A stretch of DNA of 64,000 bases from Branchiostoma floridae (GCF_000003815.2 NC_049994.1:11283736-11347735); one strand, 5' to 3'; shown: positions 38,076-51,800, numbered from the stretch's first letter. The notes: generated by a model not told the origin, from the letters alone. A program made the numbers and translations.

Positions 38076-40344
38076 TTATTGTTATTGCCACTTTTATTAT
38101 TTTTGTATTTGTCTTATCAGCTGTAATTCTTATTTTCAGAGGTGAGTTTTGAGATTAGCTATCTACTAGCGTGCATTTCCTCTGTGTCCTGTATATTTTT
38201 GTTGATTGATAAAAGAAAATCACTCGCGGTCGCTGCGCCCTCACCGCTCTAGTGGAATAAAGGTTTTAGGGCCACATAACTTGACCTGTATCATCTGAGG
38301 GACTGCTTGCCAACCAACGTGAATGTAAAAGTTTTATTACTAACGTTAGATTTATAAGACACATGAAAACTTGAATGCACCCACATCGATTGCTAGTACT
38401 AGAACACAACTTGCCTTCTCTCGGGAAAATATGAAGTATAGTTCGGTAGGTTGGTTCCAAATAGATTGCTTGCTTGGAGACCTATCCTAGGTTTCCATCG
38501 ATTGTATTTTGGTTTGATGCCATCCCCATGGTCATCGTCATATCTTTATGGTTTGTGGTTTTCCGATCGGCCGGCCGACACTGAACCCGTCTTTGCGGGG
38601 ATTCACACAAAAGCACATAAAGTAGCCCAACCTATAACCGATTTCCCATACATCTACTTCCCAGTCATGCGGACATACGTCGGGTCGTGACCCCTTTCTG
38701 CAGAGGGACTATGTCTCTGACAAGTGCGATTGCCTCCAAAGGCCAAATCCTTCTTCGATAATCCAATCGTAAAATTGAGCAACTTACTTGAAAGCCAAAT
38801 TGGCTAACCGGCAAAACACAGTGATACGCGGGGGCCCTGGGAAAAGCTGCCCATTGATTGAGGTGATAGAGGGCCTGATAGAATTCTCGTGGGCACTTTT
38901 AAGGCGATTATCGTATGCCCAAAAAGTGCGTTGCTGTGGATTTGTGTGCAGATAAAGGGACGTTATAGGTTTTCCATCAGGCGAGAAGGTTACTGCTGAA
39001 GATAACAGGCAACACTGACTCTTCACACATGAATCAGTTGGCGTGTTCATGTCAGGCAATGGAACGATGGTGAAGGCTTTGAGGCATATTCTCGTTTAAA
39101 CGCCATTCGAGTGGGCAACAGATGGAAAACCACAAAATGACAAGTTACGTTACAGAAAATGCCAAACATTTGCCTGGGGTCAAGTAATGTTACTGATGAC
39201 TAGTTTGGACTAAAAGGGGCCCTAAACTCCACAAGGTGGTGCTATATGTTCCGATATATACTAATGTTAGGAAGTAAAATATGCATGCTACTTCCTATTA
39301 TACGATGAAGTATCCGGTAGTCTATCGTACATAGAATAGCATTCGGTATTGCGCTAAACTCCCCATGCACTCTTTAATTCAATTACATAAGCTCAGCCTG
39401 TGGCTAAATACAATGTCTTCGTCATGGTCTGACGAAAGTTTGCTTACAAAACCAAGTTGAGGGGCGATGTTAAAAACTCGTTTACTTTTGTGTTGTTTGA
39501 TGTCTTGTGAACAGTTGGCCGCCTTGGTTTGCACATCGCCCCTTATTTAGGTCAAAAATATTTACGATGAAGGAAGTATCTATTCGTAGAGAAAATGCAT
39601 GTGTAGGGTTTTGTATGTGTTTACACTTTGTAGGGTTTTGCATGTGTTTTCTAACTTTTCGTGTGTTTTGTTGTCTTTTTTATCATACGCAATGTTACCG
39701 CAAACTGCCTGGCCGGACGTCGATTTGGAAATATGACCCTAGTGTAAAGAAGAGAATCCGATGTATTCCTAGCCTCGGAAAGGAATATTTAAAGTGGTGA
39801 TGTTTAAATATACAATCCTGAATCGATTCCAAACAACTGTCTTGCCATGCGAAGTCCATTTTCTTCACTGCTCCTTGGGTGCAGTCATCTTTGTGACTCG
39901 ACCCCTGCGTGTGAAATATTAAACTATCTATTACCCTGGTTCAAAGGTGGTGAACATATCAATTGCAAAAGACGTTGACTCCGAGTCATCTTGTTTTCGT
40001 CGTAGCCTATCTAATTAGGTCATGGTACTTTCAAAAAGGCCTTAAATGTCTTCGTCGCCATCCAAATCTCTCATTCCTAGAATCATTCAGCGGGTGAACC
40101 CAAAGTCACACCTGATGAAATGTTAAATCTAGAATCCTTCCCACACCTCTGGTACCCGTCTCCGTCTACCCATGGGCCACAGAGGAAACTAAAAGTAGAG
40201 GGCTAGTCCAATGGTAATGGTTTGCTTTCCCATACTTGCTGAATTCTTGTTGAAGAAGTTCATCAGTCACGTATAAATACACCTAATGCAATATTCTTCA
40301 AACAGTGACGGTTTTTAAAAAGACATACCTCCAAATTTTCGATG
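38076..40344. other. No supported gene
   Basis: AT-rich. Minus-strand frames at 38784-39059 and 38266-38460 show no recognised similarity. A short GTAGGGTTTTG(T/C)ATGTGTTT duplication occurs near 39601-39650. Confidence 0.45.
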
Positions 40345-40435
40345 TCCTGCAGTACATCATGTTCACATCTGAATTCTAAGCATAAAAAGCAGTATGCACC
40401 ATTTTGCACGTCTTTGGTATACACCGGCCAAGGGA
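40345..40435 (-). repeat. Truncated SINE body (tRNA-Ala SINE family)
   Basis: The reverse complement (TATACCAAAGACGTGCAAAATGG..., then CTGCTTTTTATGCTTAG) aligns with the body of the SINE at 27016-27080. The tRNA-like head is missing or decayed. Confidence 0.65.
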
Positions 40436-40778
40436 CTTGACTAATTTGCACCTAGTACCTGTACCTGATCAAATAAGTAGAATAATCCGTAATGGCTTAA
40501 AATATATGTCACATAAACGAAATTGTCACCGTTTCTATGAAATTGGGTGCCATCGATCCAATTGTAATTTTAGCGTTTGAATTACGCGTGCTGCATATTC
40601 AGAGGTGAATCTGATGTCGTAAAAAGACAGAACCTTTCCGCTATACGCAGTCTAGCCTGCCAGAATTATCGAGGAAACGCCATTTCTCATATCAAGCAGA
40701 CGGATCGGATTGAACAGTCTGGTATATAGGACTGTCTGACGCCTGATACCATAGAGCAATCTGTCAGATGGTACGCAT

Positions 40779-41074
40779 GGTTGTCGACGATAGCGATGAT
40801 AGTGCCAAGACATGACACTCTTCTTACAAAGCAGAGCATTGAATATGACAGTTTGTGGACAAAGATTGTAACATCAAGAAATCTGATCAGCAGCAGATCA
40901 ATTTCGGCTTCCTATCAATTAAACAATCGCTCAATCAATAAGTAAATAGAGCATGAGCGTTGACGGTAGCTATAATCTTGGCAAAGATATCACACATTTC
41001 TAAGTGAACAGAATGCATGCTTTATACTACGGCTTGTGGACGTCCAAAGTTTGTGGCACTAATTGTAGTGTCGT

Positions 41075-41106
<32 letters not shown>

Positions 41107-41330
41107 ATCTATCAACCAATCAGCCAATCAATCAATCAAGTAAACATGGGTGTCGATGATAGCGATAATGTCGACAAAGATGTGGCACATTTCTTGCACT
41201 TGAAAGCAGAATGCTGAATAGGCAGCCAGGGGACGAGGGTGGTAACATCAAGCAAATTGGTCGGCAGCGCTTATTGTAGCATCATGCCAATCAATCAATC
41301 AATCAATAAATAGATCTATCAATTTTCCAC
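40779..41330 (+). repeat. About 185-bp tandem repeat with AATC tails
   Basis: Three diverged copies start near 40779, 40955 and 41145 with a G(T/C)(G/T)T(C/G)A(C/T)G(A/G)TAGC core. Each ends in a run of AATC or CAAT tetramers, the longest at 41077-41105. Confidence 0.75.
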
Positions 41331-41560
41331 TGGCATCTGTATCTGTATCAGTATAGCTGGTATAACCGCCCTTTGGCATAGCGCACCAGCTTCTGCACCT
41401 GTATCTAAATTTATATAGCCAGTATAACTGCCCTTCGTCGGAGAACATCAGCTTCGCAGGCACGCGGCGTGGAAGCAGCTGGTTATATCGCACTGAACAA
41501 CCTGTCGCACCGAAACTTTGCACATCTAGCTGTTTAAAGCTATCTAATAAGGATGCCTCT

Positions 41561-41640
41561 ATAGTTCTTGGTGGCAACGAATCCACCCTAATATAGTTCT
41601 TGGTGGCAACGAATCCACCCTAATATAGTTCTTTGGAAAA
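41561..41640 (+). repeat. 32-bp direct duplication
   Basis: ATAGTTCTTGGTGGCAACGA plus ATCCACCCTAAT occurs at 41561-41592 and again at 41593-41624, followed by the start of a third copy. Confidence 0.95.
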
Positions 41641-42504
41641 TACATTTTCAAACATATCCATCCTAGGTTGGTTACTCTGTATCTTTATCAATAACTGATA
41701 AGGGAATAGCATCATATGGTGCTCATTACATACCATATTGAATTAGCTTTATCATAACAAATATCAACAGTAGCAACTTTGCTAGAATATGAATTTGATA
41801 AAGGACATGGAAGGCTGTATAGGAGATTGATTGCATGCATGTTACATAATCAACTTATGAATAAATAATAGATGATCTATGCTGCATACATGAAGCTGAT
41901 CACCATGGATGATTGGTGAGAACATAACGTTACGTTAGGATCAAAATGAAGTCTCCCGTGGCAAAATGTAGCAGTCTGGCATTCGGCGTCTCAAATCCAT
42001 CTAGAGTACATACTTTAGCCCCATCACGGGGGAAAATGTGTTCAATCAGCGTACCTGCTTCTGAGCTTTCCCACAGTATGAGAACATATCGACCTTTTGC
42101 TATTTTTGTTGAAATCTCCATTTCTCCAAAAGATACAACATTGACATGTTGTCTGTGGTAGTACGTGTAGTAAGTGAACTCGTGTAAAAGTAATTTGGTT
42201 ATTTGTTTTTGGGTGGGTCGACTACTTTCACATCGATCCAGGGGCTGAATTCCGAGAAGCTTACATTTGGCGGAGCTACATCGCAAGGGTCTGAAATGGT
42301 AGCCTGTAATAAGTGCTCTAGTAACCTCAATACGACTGCAATTGCCAAACTTGTTACCATTGCACTGTAAAGCTATGAACCACTAACACCGAGAAAGACC
42401 TCTACTCTTTTCTATAAGTGCAGTTTCCCTTGTAATGGTACGATCAAAATGGTCTATTTAGCTCTTACATTTGTGTCTTATGTTCAACTCTTTTTCTCTG
42501 ATAG
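41641..42504. other. Upstream of the V exon; first exon of the gene not found
   Basis: No signal-peptide exon with a phase-1 donor was recognised here. A pyrimidine tract and AG acceptor (42490-42504) end the stretch, so it is probably the 3' part of the first intron. Confidence 0.5.
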
Positions 42505-42858
42505 CTTCGGCGATAGCCCAAAACGACATCGGACTCACGGCTTCCAACAGGGTGAATGCGGTCAAAGGTCAGCCGGCCACCTTGTCGGCCTCTTACGTCA
42601 GCAGTCGCCGTCTGGTGACTCTAATGTGGGGCAAGGTTGACGGAGAACCTGGCGGGAAGGAAACCACGGTCTACATGTACTCACCCGGCCTGGGGCTGCA
42701 GTACGCGCTGGGACCGCTAGAGGGGCGGGCCGAACTTGTCGGGAAGGCGTCCTTGAAGATCCGGGAAATAGAGCTGTCGGACGAAGGAGCATATTCCGTC
42801 TCTGTTGTCTTAGACAAGCTGGGGGAGGAAAGAAAATACGTTCACTTAACTGTTATGG
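42505..42858 (+). CDS. Exon: Ig V-type domain without the canonical disulfide
   Basis: Preceded by a pyrimidine tract and TAG acceptor (42502-42504) and followed by a GTAAGT donor. 354 bp, phase 1-1. The first residues (SAIAQND) look like the end of a signal peptide with cleavage before Q6. The V-set pattern is clear: W42 in strand C and DEGAY (93-97) in strand F. However, the strand-B cysteine position is A29 (in TLSASY) and the strand-F position is V99. Loss of both cysteines is known for hepaCAM and CD2-type N-terminal V domains, which pair through homophilic or heterophilic faces. An in-frame ATG at 42480 would give a short, weakly hydrophobic leader if unspliced, but the acceptor is more convincing. 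Confidence 0.9.
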
Positions 42859-45800
42859 GTAAGTGAATACTGACTTTTACATAAACCTGACAATTGGTCA
42901 ATAAGGGACTAAACGATGCAAGGGATTTAATACTAGAGATCACATGGTGAAAAGAAATACATGTCTCCGTGGCCGAGCGGTTTACGCAACCCCACTGCTG
43001 GCGCCGGCCATCTCGATCCAATTCCATGGATCTGTGGGCCTGAGTTCGGTCCCAGGGTCGGCTCAGCCCAGGCATGATGTAAGGGATCTTTCGGAAGGGA
43101 CGTAAAAAAGGGGGTCCTGGCCTAAAATGGAACCAACCGTTCCGACCTGGCCTGACTCAATGAGTTCTCTGTGATATTACATTCTCTCTGAAAAGTAAAG
43201 TTAAAAGGTAGTCCAACAGCCCTTTAAAAGGCCGTATGTAGGGGCAGTGGGTTGAAATCCACTGTGTCTAGTCACGGTGTTGGAAGGCGGATCAAACTAG
43301 TCTCCTTCCAACGCAGTCAAGTAACCATTACAACTGGGTGGAGTGAGCTATCGAGGAGAGTCATGTAAGTGCCTTTCCGAAGTACACAATGTAAAGCCTG
43401 CCTGAGTGAGGAATACAGTGCATTGCACCCGTGACCTCTTGACCTCAGGTCCGCCTAGCCACTCAACCATTTGACGCCACAATCACTTGGACGTATACCA
43501 AAAATGATTCATTTTCATAATCAGGAACCCACGAAAATCAATACACAATAAGCTAGATGTTTTAATTATAGACGGAACTATCAACCGTAAAGATGACTTC
43601 ACACATAAAAAGGTTACCAAGGTAAGGTATGAGGAGTTACAAAGAAGTCAAATTGTTCGATACATCATCTTTCATTACACATAGAGCCACATCTTTCGTT
43701 TTCACAAGGTTGGTAGATTGATCATCCGCAGAACAAAAGTCTCAACGGATGCGCAACTAGACTCCGCATCCATCAAATAGCGCTTGAATATTAATGACAA
43801 CATCACTTATTCAATAACACTTGTCACAATTATGCTTTTGCAAAAAGCCTGTGCGCTTATCGTGGCCTTGTTCATTAGGGAAGTCAGAGTTGCAGACAGT
43901 GTAATGGAGCATCTTCCAGACAAGATATGATTCGGCACCAACTGTCTGCAACTCTAATGGTACATCACGTAGTCTGTAACTTGACTTTGTGTTTGAAGTA
44001 AGATCTAATGGGGCTTGCTCGTTCTTTCGTTCAGAACATTGTAGTGCCTTGTGCATATAGGGGAGCAAGTTATCTTGCTGTTTTCACCTCACCTCACCTC
44101 ACCGGTCCCATAGCCTCATCGGCCGTAGGGGCAGCAATGCCATCAACATAAGTCTTCCATCGTTTTAGTGGCAGGATATAGTTCTACAGGGAGGGGTTGC
44201 TAGCCATTCCAGTAGTGTAGGCACCTCCACGAACACAGGACCCCTACCTTGAGTACATACCCTTCCGAAAGACGGGTGCAGCCCAAACTAATGAGCTGCA
44301 TTATCCAGGATTAAACCGGGTTCTCCCAGTTACCAAGCATTTGGAACCAGGGGCTCAAACGTGAGGCCACTACCAGTTGAGCTACAGGGACTTGGCTATG
44401 CATGAGAATTTTGCAATTTGGACTGGGAAAAATGTGCCATCTGAAAAGTTATTTCTCTTGAAAATATTCATATGCAATATTGTTGTTTAAGTAATGCCAT
44501 CCACACTTATATAATTACATGGGTGGCATTATCTAGGCACCCTAAAACTTAGGCGAGTGTGTGATAGGCCTTTATTATGAAATAAAAGTGGCCAAGAAAA
44601 TTGATCACTGATTGAACACAGAGTATGGTATACCGGGCAATTGATTTTTTTCTTCTTTGACTTTGCACTTGAGTTTGGCATTCTACGACATTTTTATCCG
44701 TCTTCCAATTCTATTTTCAATTCACGGCAAATATGTTCATTTTACACCGTCTCTGTACGATTTACAGTGGTGATAAAGTTCTGTATGGAAATGATTGAAA
44801 GAAAATTGATGTATTTCTTCTACACCCATGGGAAAATCACATATACACCTGAGAGGAACTAGGTGAGCGACTGCGTTTCACGACGTCGCAATTTCATTTG
44901 GTAATTTTTCTTTATCACTTGATGAAATTCACCACTTTACCCAGGAGAGAGGATGATCACGAAATTGCAGTCTTCCGGAATGACTTAGGCGTGGCCATGC
45001 CGCCCCTGAAGGCGACACGAGAGAACGAAGACATTCATCTCTCTCAAGGTTAAAGACGTGAAAGTGTGACCCTCAATCGCTCAACCTATTAAGCACCACA
45101 GTAGAGTTATGCAGTAAAACGTATACGGGAGCCAAGTCAATGTTGGGTATGACTGAGACAAACGGTGAAAATGACGTGGATATCATATTTTCGTCACGGT
45201 TTAAAGTTATGAAACGATGACATGATTAAAGTATGAAAGGATGTCTCTGTAGCTCAACTGGTAGCAGGCTCACAGTTGAGCTCCTGGTTTAGATTGTCTG
45301 TTTCAAACCCCGGGAAAGCATCTCGGTTGGGGCTGCCTCCATCTTTCGGAAGGGACATAAATGGTTGTCCCATGCTCGAAGATTGCCTGAAGCACGTTAA
45401 CGAGGAAAGGGTAGCGACCCATCAACTACAACTGAATATTCCCTGCCACTGAACAGCAAGGAAACTTACTGTCCTATGTGACAATAACAGCAACATCAGA
45501 AGATGACATAGTGCAAAATTTCCACGGTCTGATATCTTATTTCATTTCTGATGCAGTGACGGGGAAACTGAACATAACAACCTTACATGAATTTCCTAAC
45601 ATTGCCATTGCTCAACACAGTCATAATTGCATTCATCCGCGAGAGCATAATGAAAATCACAAGAGCAATGATCATGACCGTGTTGCCCACAGGGAGCTTA
45701 CGTATTCCTTGGTAAACGAAGAAATCGCTCAAGAAATTAAAGGCACCCACCTATCAATCCCTTGGTGCTAAGTTATAAGGTCATGCATGTGCTACCACAG

Positions 45801-48800
45801 AAGTTTAGGAACAAGGCAAGTTCGTTTGTGACAATTAAGCATGGTCTCCGACTTCTAACTGGTGGCTAGCAATCAGAAAGGACAGTTACATGTATTGGCA
45901 TCAAATAGTAATCGATTTAAGGGGCCCATTTCTGAAAGCAGTTTCCGATTGCTTATTTTGTTACTCCCAATTAGTATACGACGGGATGGGCAGTCGTTTC
46001 GGACAATGGACACCAATTTAGAGATAGGCCATCAATGGGTTGTTCCAATATGAACGGGCAATGAAATCCAAGGTTTATATATCTCTCTCTCCCACCTTAT
46101 ACTCTCTCTCTCTCTTTCTGTGTGTATGTGCGTGCGTGTGTGAACAAAGTGTTCATTGAAGAAAACTACGTGAATAGTTGTCTGTGTTTCAGTGCCCAAA
46201 ACGTGAATAAACTCAAATTGGACGACTTTCAAAAACAGCAAATGCATGCCAGCGTTTCATTCGAAATGGGAGCGGCAACAATGAAGACGGAAATGTTTCT
46301 TACTCTCCCGAGAAATTATCATAATAAGCATAATTTCGATTTTCATACGTCTTCCTATTTGAGTTGTCAACGCTCAGAGAGCTACCACCGTTGCCTGGTC
46401 ATAATTCAATCGCCAGGAACCCAAACCTACGGCAAAGACAGGCTAAGATGATTATAGCGCCCGAGTGTGTCCTTAGAGGCGACGGGGGAAACATAAAATC
46501 CCGCGTTAATTTTATTACGTCTGATGATCAAGACCATGGCTACAACGAGTAGGAACAATTGAATCAGGGCTTGTACCACAGGGACGCTTTCAACGAACAT
46601 GTCTACCCGCATTAATCCCTGATGAGACCCTGTACTCCAGAGAACGCGTCAAATTTCCTCTCAGAAAAATCGCGGAGTTTCACATTACGACCATTCTGTT
46701 CATCTGCAGCCCGTAAATCACCATTCAGGAAACGTTTGAAAGTTTCATGTTTGAAGTTTCAATAATTTATCATGATTGCACAAACGATATGGGCATACAG
46801 CGGATGTTTGCATAGGACCCTTAATGAAGCAAAATCGCATGCACTATTAAAGTCCTCGCTTGATTGACCTCCGATGCAAACCTGATTGTCTTTGGGTAAT
46901 CCCTGTCACGATTGCCCCGGGTTGGTAGGATCTCGCCAATCGCGAGCATTCTTGCACAGTGTGCGGTTCGTGGCGGTTCTCGGGAACCTGCTTACCGAGA
47001 ATGTAAGGGTGCTCTAACGGTAGCGACTAGTATGGTGTCCCGACGGTTGGTTGTGATCTTTACCTTGAATCTCCTCAACCCGTGCCCTGCTGTAAAAGGT
47101 ACCTGGTTTTATTTGTAGCATATGACTGATACGGTATACAACGAGACGGGTTACATTGTAACTGTAACAGCATCTCTTCGCCCTAGGTCAGAAACATCAT
47201 GATTGAGACCAGCCCAATTGCTCACTATGAGTGAGGACTAACTGACCCAATAGGCGAAGCAGCGGTTAACTTGGAGTCCCAACATTCTCAACTAGTTTTG
47301 CAAGCATGTCTAAGTCCCATCATTCAAAGCTCTAGTACTGTCAGAAATCACATCAGCCACATTCATAATTTCGTAGAAATGGATTCCTCGGAAAATTCTA
47401 TTGATTATACTTGTAGAATTTCAAATGGGACTTAGACATGCTTGCAAAACTAGTTGAGAATGTTGGGACTCCAAGTTAACCGCTGCTTCGCCTATTGGGT
47501 CAGTTAGTCCTCACTCATAGTGAGCAATTGGGCTGGTCTCAATCATGATGTTTCTGACCTAGGGCGAAGAGATGCTGTTACAGTTACAATGTAACCCGTA
47601 ACCTTGAGTGGCCTTCAGGTCTTGTTACGTGGTGACTATTAAGTAAAAAAAAAGTTAAAATTGTTTGATGATTCTCTGATGTTTTTCCTCTGTGTCCACA
47701 GTACCACCGAGGGTCACGGTGGGTCCCGCAAACCCGTACGTGGTGGAATGGTCGCAAAACGTCACACTGTCGTGCACCACAAAGGACGCAAAACCGCCCA
47801 TCAAGGCTCTCTACTGGGAGAAAGATGGCGAACGCATACAGCCACCAAACAGAGACAGCGGCAAGTACGTCAATGGAAACATGAACGCGCCTTTCCTTCT
47901 CATACGCAATGTTTCAAAGGAAGAAGCTGGAAACTACGCATGCGTCGTGGATCACGTGACTGGTAAACACCGATCGGCCCTTAACATGAAAGTTCTGTGT
48001 GAGTATCTTTCTTTACAAAATGTATGTATGTTTCTGATTTTAGCCATGAATACGTACATCAGGTATATCGCATCGGCGCAGCTTGAAGCATTAAAAAAAT
48101 ATGTAAGGTAATACAAAAAGCGAAGAACAGCAATGACTTCGTTTTTTTAAATGAATGGCTTAACAATTGAAAATATATTTTATAGCCAGTGAGAATAATC
48201 TAAGGTCATAAAAGGTTCATTATCATTTGCAGTCCCTAATTTGCACATTAAATATGAAAATAAATCGATTTGTTTTCATTTCATTCAGGTATAAACAATA
48301 GACGATGACTTATCAATATTTGGCATTTATGAATAAGTATTTTGTACATTTATAAAAAAATTATGTCAGAATTGGTTCAGATACACCTGAAAGCCAATTA
48401 TCTGAAAATAAAAAAAATTCGGTTCACGCTCTTTATTAACAGAAACAACTTTTTTGAAAATTGATATCATGATAAGAATGAGGACTAAAGAAGCATTCCA
48501 CTCCAGAAGCGGGCATTATAATTCCTCAGAGAATGAATAGTTATGCTTGAATCAACTTTGTTTGGTCAACTTGTTCTGCATCTTCCTAAATGTGTGATAG
48601 TCACTTGACTACTTTGTCAAGCTTATACCGACTACCATTAGCGAGAAAGTGTGACGGAAGTCACAAAATCACATAAGGCGCGGAACATTAGAAGCGGGTC
48701 TGTATGGGGGTACTTGGATTTAGAAAAGATTATTGCCGGAAAGACAAATGAAGTAACTTTGCGAAAAGCCAGGTGCATTTGTATCCCCAATAAATATCAT

Positions 48801-51800
48801 CTATCAGAAAATAACACTCGCTTCTGAAGTGGAATGCCTTTAAGGAGACTCAAGTGAAAGGATTTTTCAGTTTGTTTTTATGTTTTTGGGTGTCAATTAC
48901 AACCCAAATTAACATTTTATAGAAAGTTGTATCGGTAAAAGAAGCTTATAAGTCAAGACCACGGGCGAGGCATTCGGAAAAAAATTAAGGAATTCCATTG
49001 GAGTAGAGGGTACAAACTTGACGGTGCCTTTATGCGCCATTCCTGTTGCCGATTATGACATATTAGCGACTTAAATTGCGGTTAGCGTTTGTCATGCCTA
49101 TACACAAGAGAATCAGAGCCTTAAAGCTTTCAAGTTTCAAACCCCCCATCAACAATGTCAAATAGCTGGGCAACACTTATGGGAATAAAGTAATTCCAAC
49201 GTTCAATCTTGGCCCTCCTTCAACATTACTTTTTTTTCAATTTCCCCAAGTCTAAAAGACTTTGTTAGCAGTCATAATCCTTCCGGTACAAGTAATGGAC
49301 ACAAGGTCGGACAGAAGGTCGCGTGGTAATGTAGAAATAACGAAGGCACGTAGGAGTGATAAAAGAAAGTTGACTGCTTCTACTCCATCAGGATGTCGTC
49401 TGATTCCTGAGGTTTGCTAAGTTTTCCCGCCGGGACTCTTAGTTCAATCTGCTGACATTTTGCTCCTGGCGTCGTGGCGCCAGACTGCTGAAAGGAAAGC
49501 CAATTTCCGACGTCCTGTCGTTACCTACCACTGAGTGATGCCGTCCTTGCCGCAAGGACTCGCACGGGGAAACAGAAATGCATGATGGGAAGCAAAATGG
49601 TGTCATGTTTTTTTTCTGAACCAATATGACCTGTAACTTTATCAACTGTCACTTTCGGTACAAAAATACTTAGTCAAAATCAAGCATTACAAAGCTATTG
49701 CTTGGATCCCCACCACGTTTTCTCGCTCCACCAATCCCCAAAGTCTTTGTTAAAAGACTAGAGTCTCATGAAGCAATGACTGTGATTGGATAAAAGACTT
49801 CCGCGCTTAGTGGTCTTCTAATAATAAGCACCACGTCAAATTCCCCGGAAGAGATTTTTCGTGAGGTCCTCGAATAAGGTGTTATTTGCGATGACTGCTC
49901 TTAGTTTCGACTCTCAGCAGTCAGATTGTATGTTTATTGTAAACATAATCCTCTTGACATAGTCCAAATGTGTAAATGGCTAGGATCAAATTTCAACACA
50001 GTTCAATTGACTGAAACAATATCTAAAGAGTCTTATGAGAATCTTTATCATTATCATCATTACTAGCTGTGTGCCGTAGAAATTTGTTGGGTGTGAGACT
50101 CTTTGAATTGGATTGTGATGTGGTTCCAGTTCGTGTATAAGTACACCTTAGTTCTCAACTACGTTTTGGAGTGAGTCGGCTGCAATTCAGTTGACATCCG
50201 CAGAGCGCCTCTTCAAAGAGGCAAAGCCAGTACACAGTGTACTAGTATGTTGTACACTAAAATCAAACATTTTCGTGTTTCGTTTTTATCTGATATACCT
50301 TTCTCTAAATTTTACTGCGTTGCATTACAACCCTTGGGCGAAAACTGTCTTCTGCCACATTAGGCAAGTAATGTTAGACGTTTTTATCAAGATAACCCCC
50401 CTTTGTTGTATGTAGATCCTGTATGTATAAACTATAATCTTGTTTGGCAACTTGATTTTCAGATCCCGCCATTATTACCAACATCACTAAGCAGGTAGCG
50501 ACTGACGTCATCAGCCTGCACTGCTTTGCTGACGGGAATCCCAAACCGGAAATCATGTGGACCAAGGCCGGAAGTTTCATTCCTCTGGATTCCAAACATT
50601 TCCCCGACGACGGTATGGCCACTCACGTTCTGGCAAACGTGAGAGCCAATGACAGCGGCGTTTACATATGCACGGCAAGAAACGGGTATGGCGTTGCTGA
50701 GTCCAGATCACTAAGGATCATTGTTGCAGGTATTGAGGATTTTTTTAACTATTCACTTTTGCTTTTGGGTAGACAAGGCCAACTTGACAAGGCCAATGTG
50801 GTATTGCAATGCATTGAGCCACATACAGAAAACAACGAACCTAATGAGGCAAAAGAAGTCCCATAGCCGTTTTGAGGCCGGCGGGCAGCATTTTGTTATC
50901 TACTATGTCTAGGGCACCAACCAAAGTAAGGTATTGAATTTTACACCTGAGCAGTGGAGTGAGAAAAGTTGTGTTAAGTAACTCTACAATGTCTTGACGG
51001 TAAAGTGTATTGATCATTACTGTCTTGAGTGCAAAATGCATTTGAGTGAACAAAATCGCTTGGCAATATCACAATGGGCACTTACACCGTTAAATGCAAA
51101 CACATTGTACAGTGCAGTGAGTCAGTCTTGTCGCTTTGTAAGTTGTAACAACTCCCCCTGGCAACCGCTATCATCATTGCAGGACGCGACAGCTTGCGAG
51201 CTTTTGCTGATTCTGTGCGATAGACAGTCTCGGTGTTTCATGTATCTAGTATACGGCAAATGCTTTGAAGAAATTTACCTTCGATTATGAACCTCATTTC
51301 CATTTTCAACAAGATACTCTATATTCTTAGAGGTTACAGTTTCAGGGAAGATATTACGTATATGAACGACAGTAAGCCAGTTCAAACAGCGTATGCTCTT
51401 ACTGTGGATGATGTGTCAAAGGTGAAAGGCGTCTGACTTTGTAAACGGTTCATGTCCAGCAGCAGACCAGGCTTATAGTAACACATGCCCACAAGTCACA
51501 TTGCCCACAATGATTGCGCAGGTTAATTCGTGAACCTGGTAATGGAACTTATTAATTCTCCAAGCAGAGGTTCGGCTCCGGGTGTTTTATTGGGGTTTCT
51601 ATTTAGTATCATTTTCTTTATGTAATGCTGTTTGGCAGATAAACCCGATTAAAAAAAAAACGATTTAAACGCCTAAAAATACGTCAAAAAACAGTCGGAG
51701 CCGAACCTCTGCTTGGATAGTAAATGGAAAAGGTGTCGCTTAGGTTATGGTGATAGATAGATAGATAAATAGATAGATAGATTGTGTTTATTGGGAAATC

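Noticed and set aside
42449-42640. ATG at 42449 with a hydrophobic start resembling a signal peptide
   Set aside because: It is out of frame with the Ig-V domain and its hydrophobicity comes from the pyrimidine tract of the splice acceptor.
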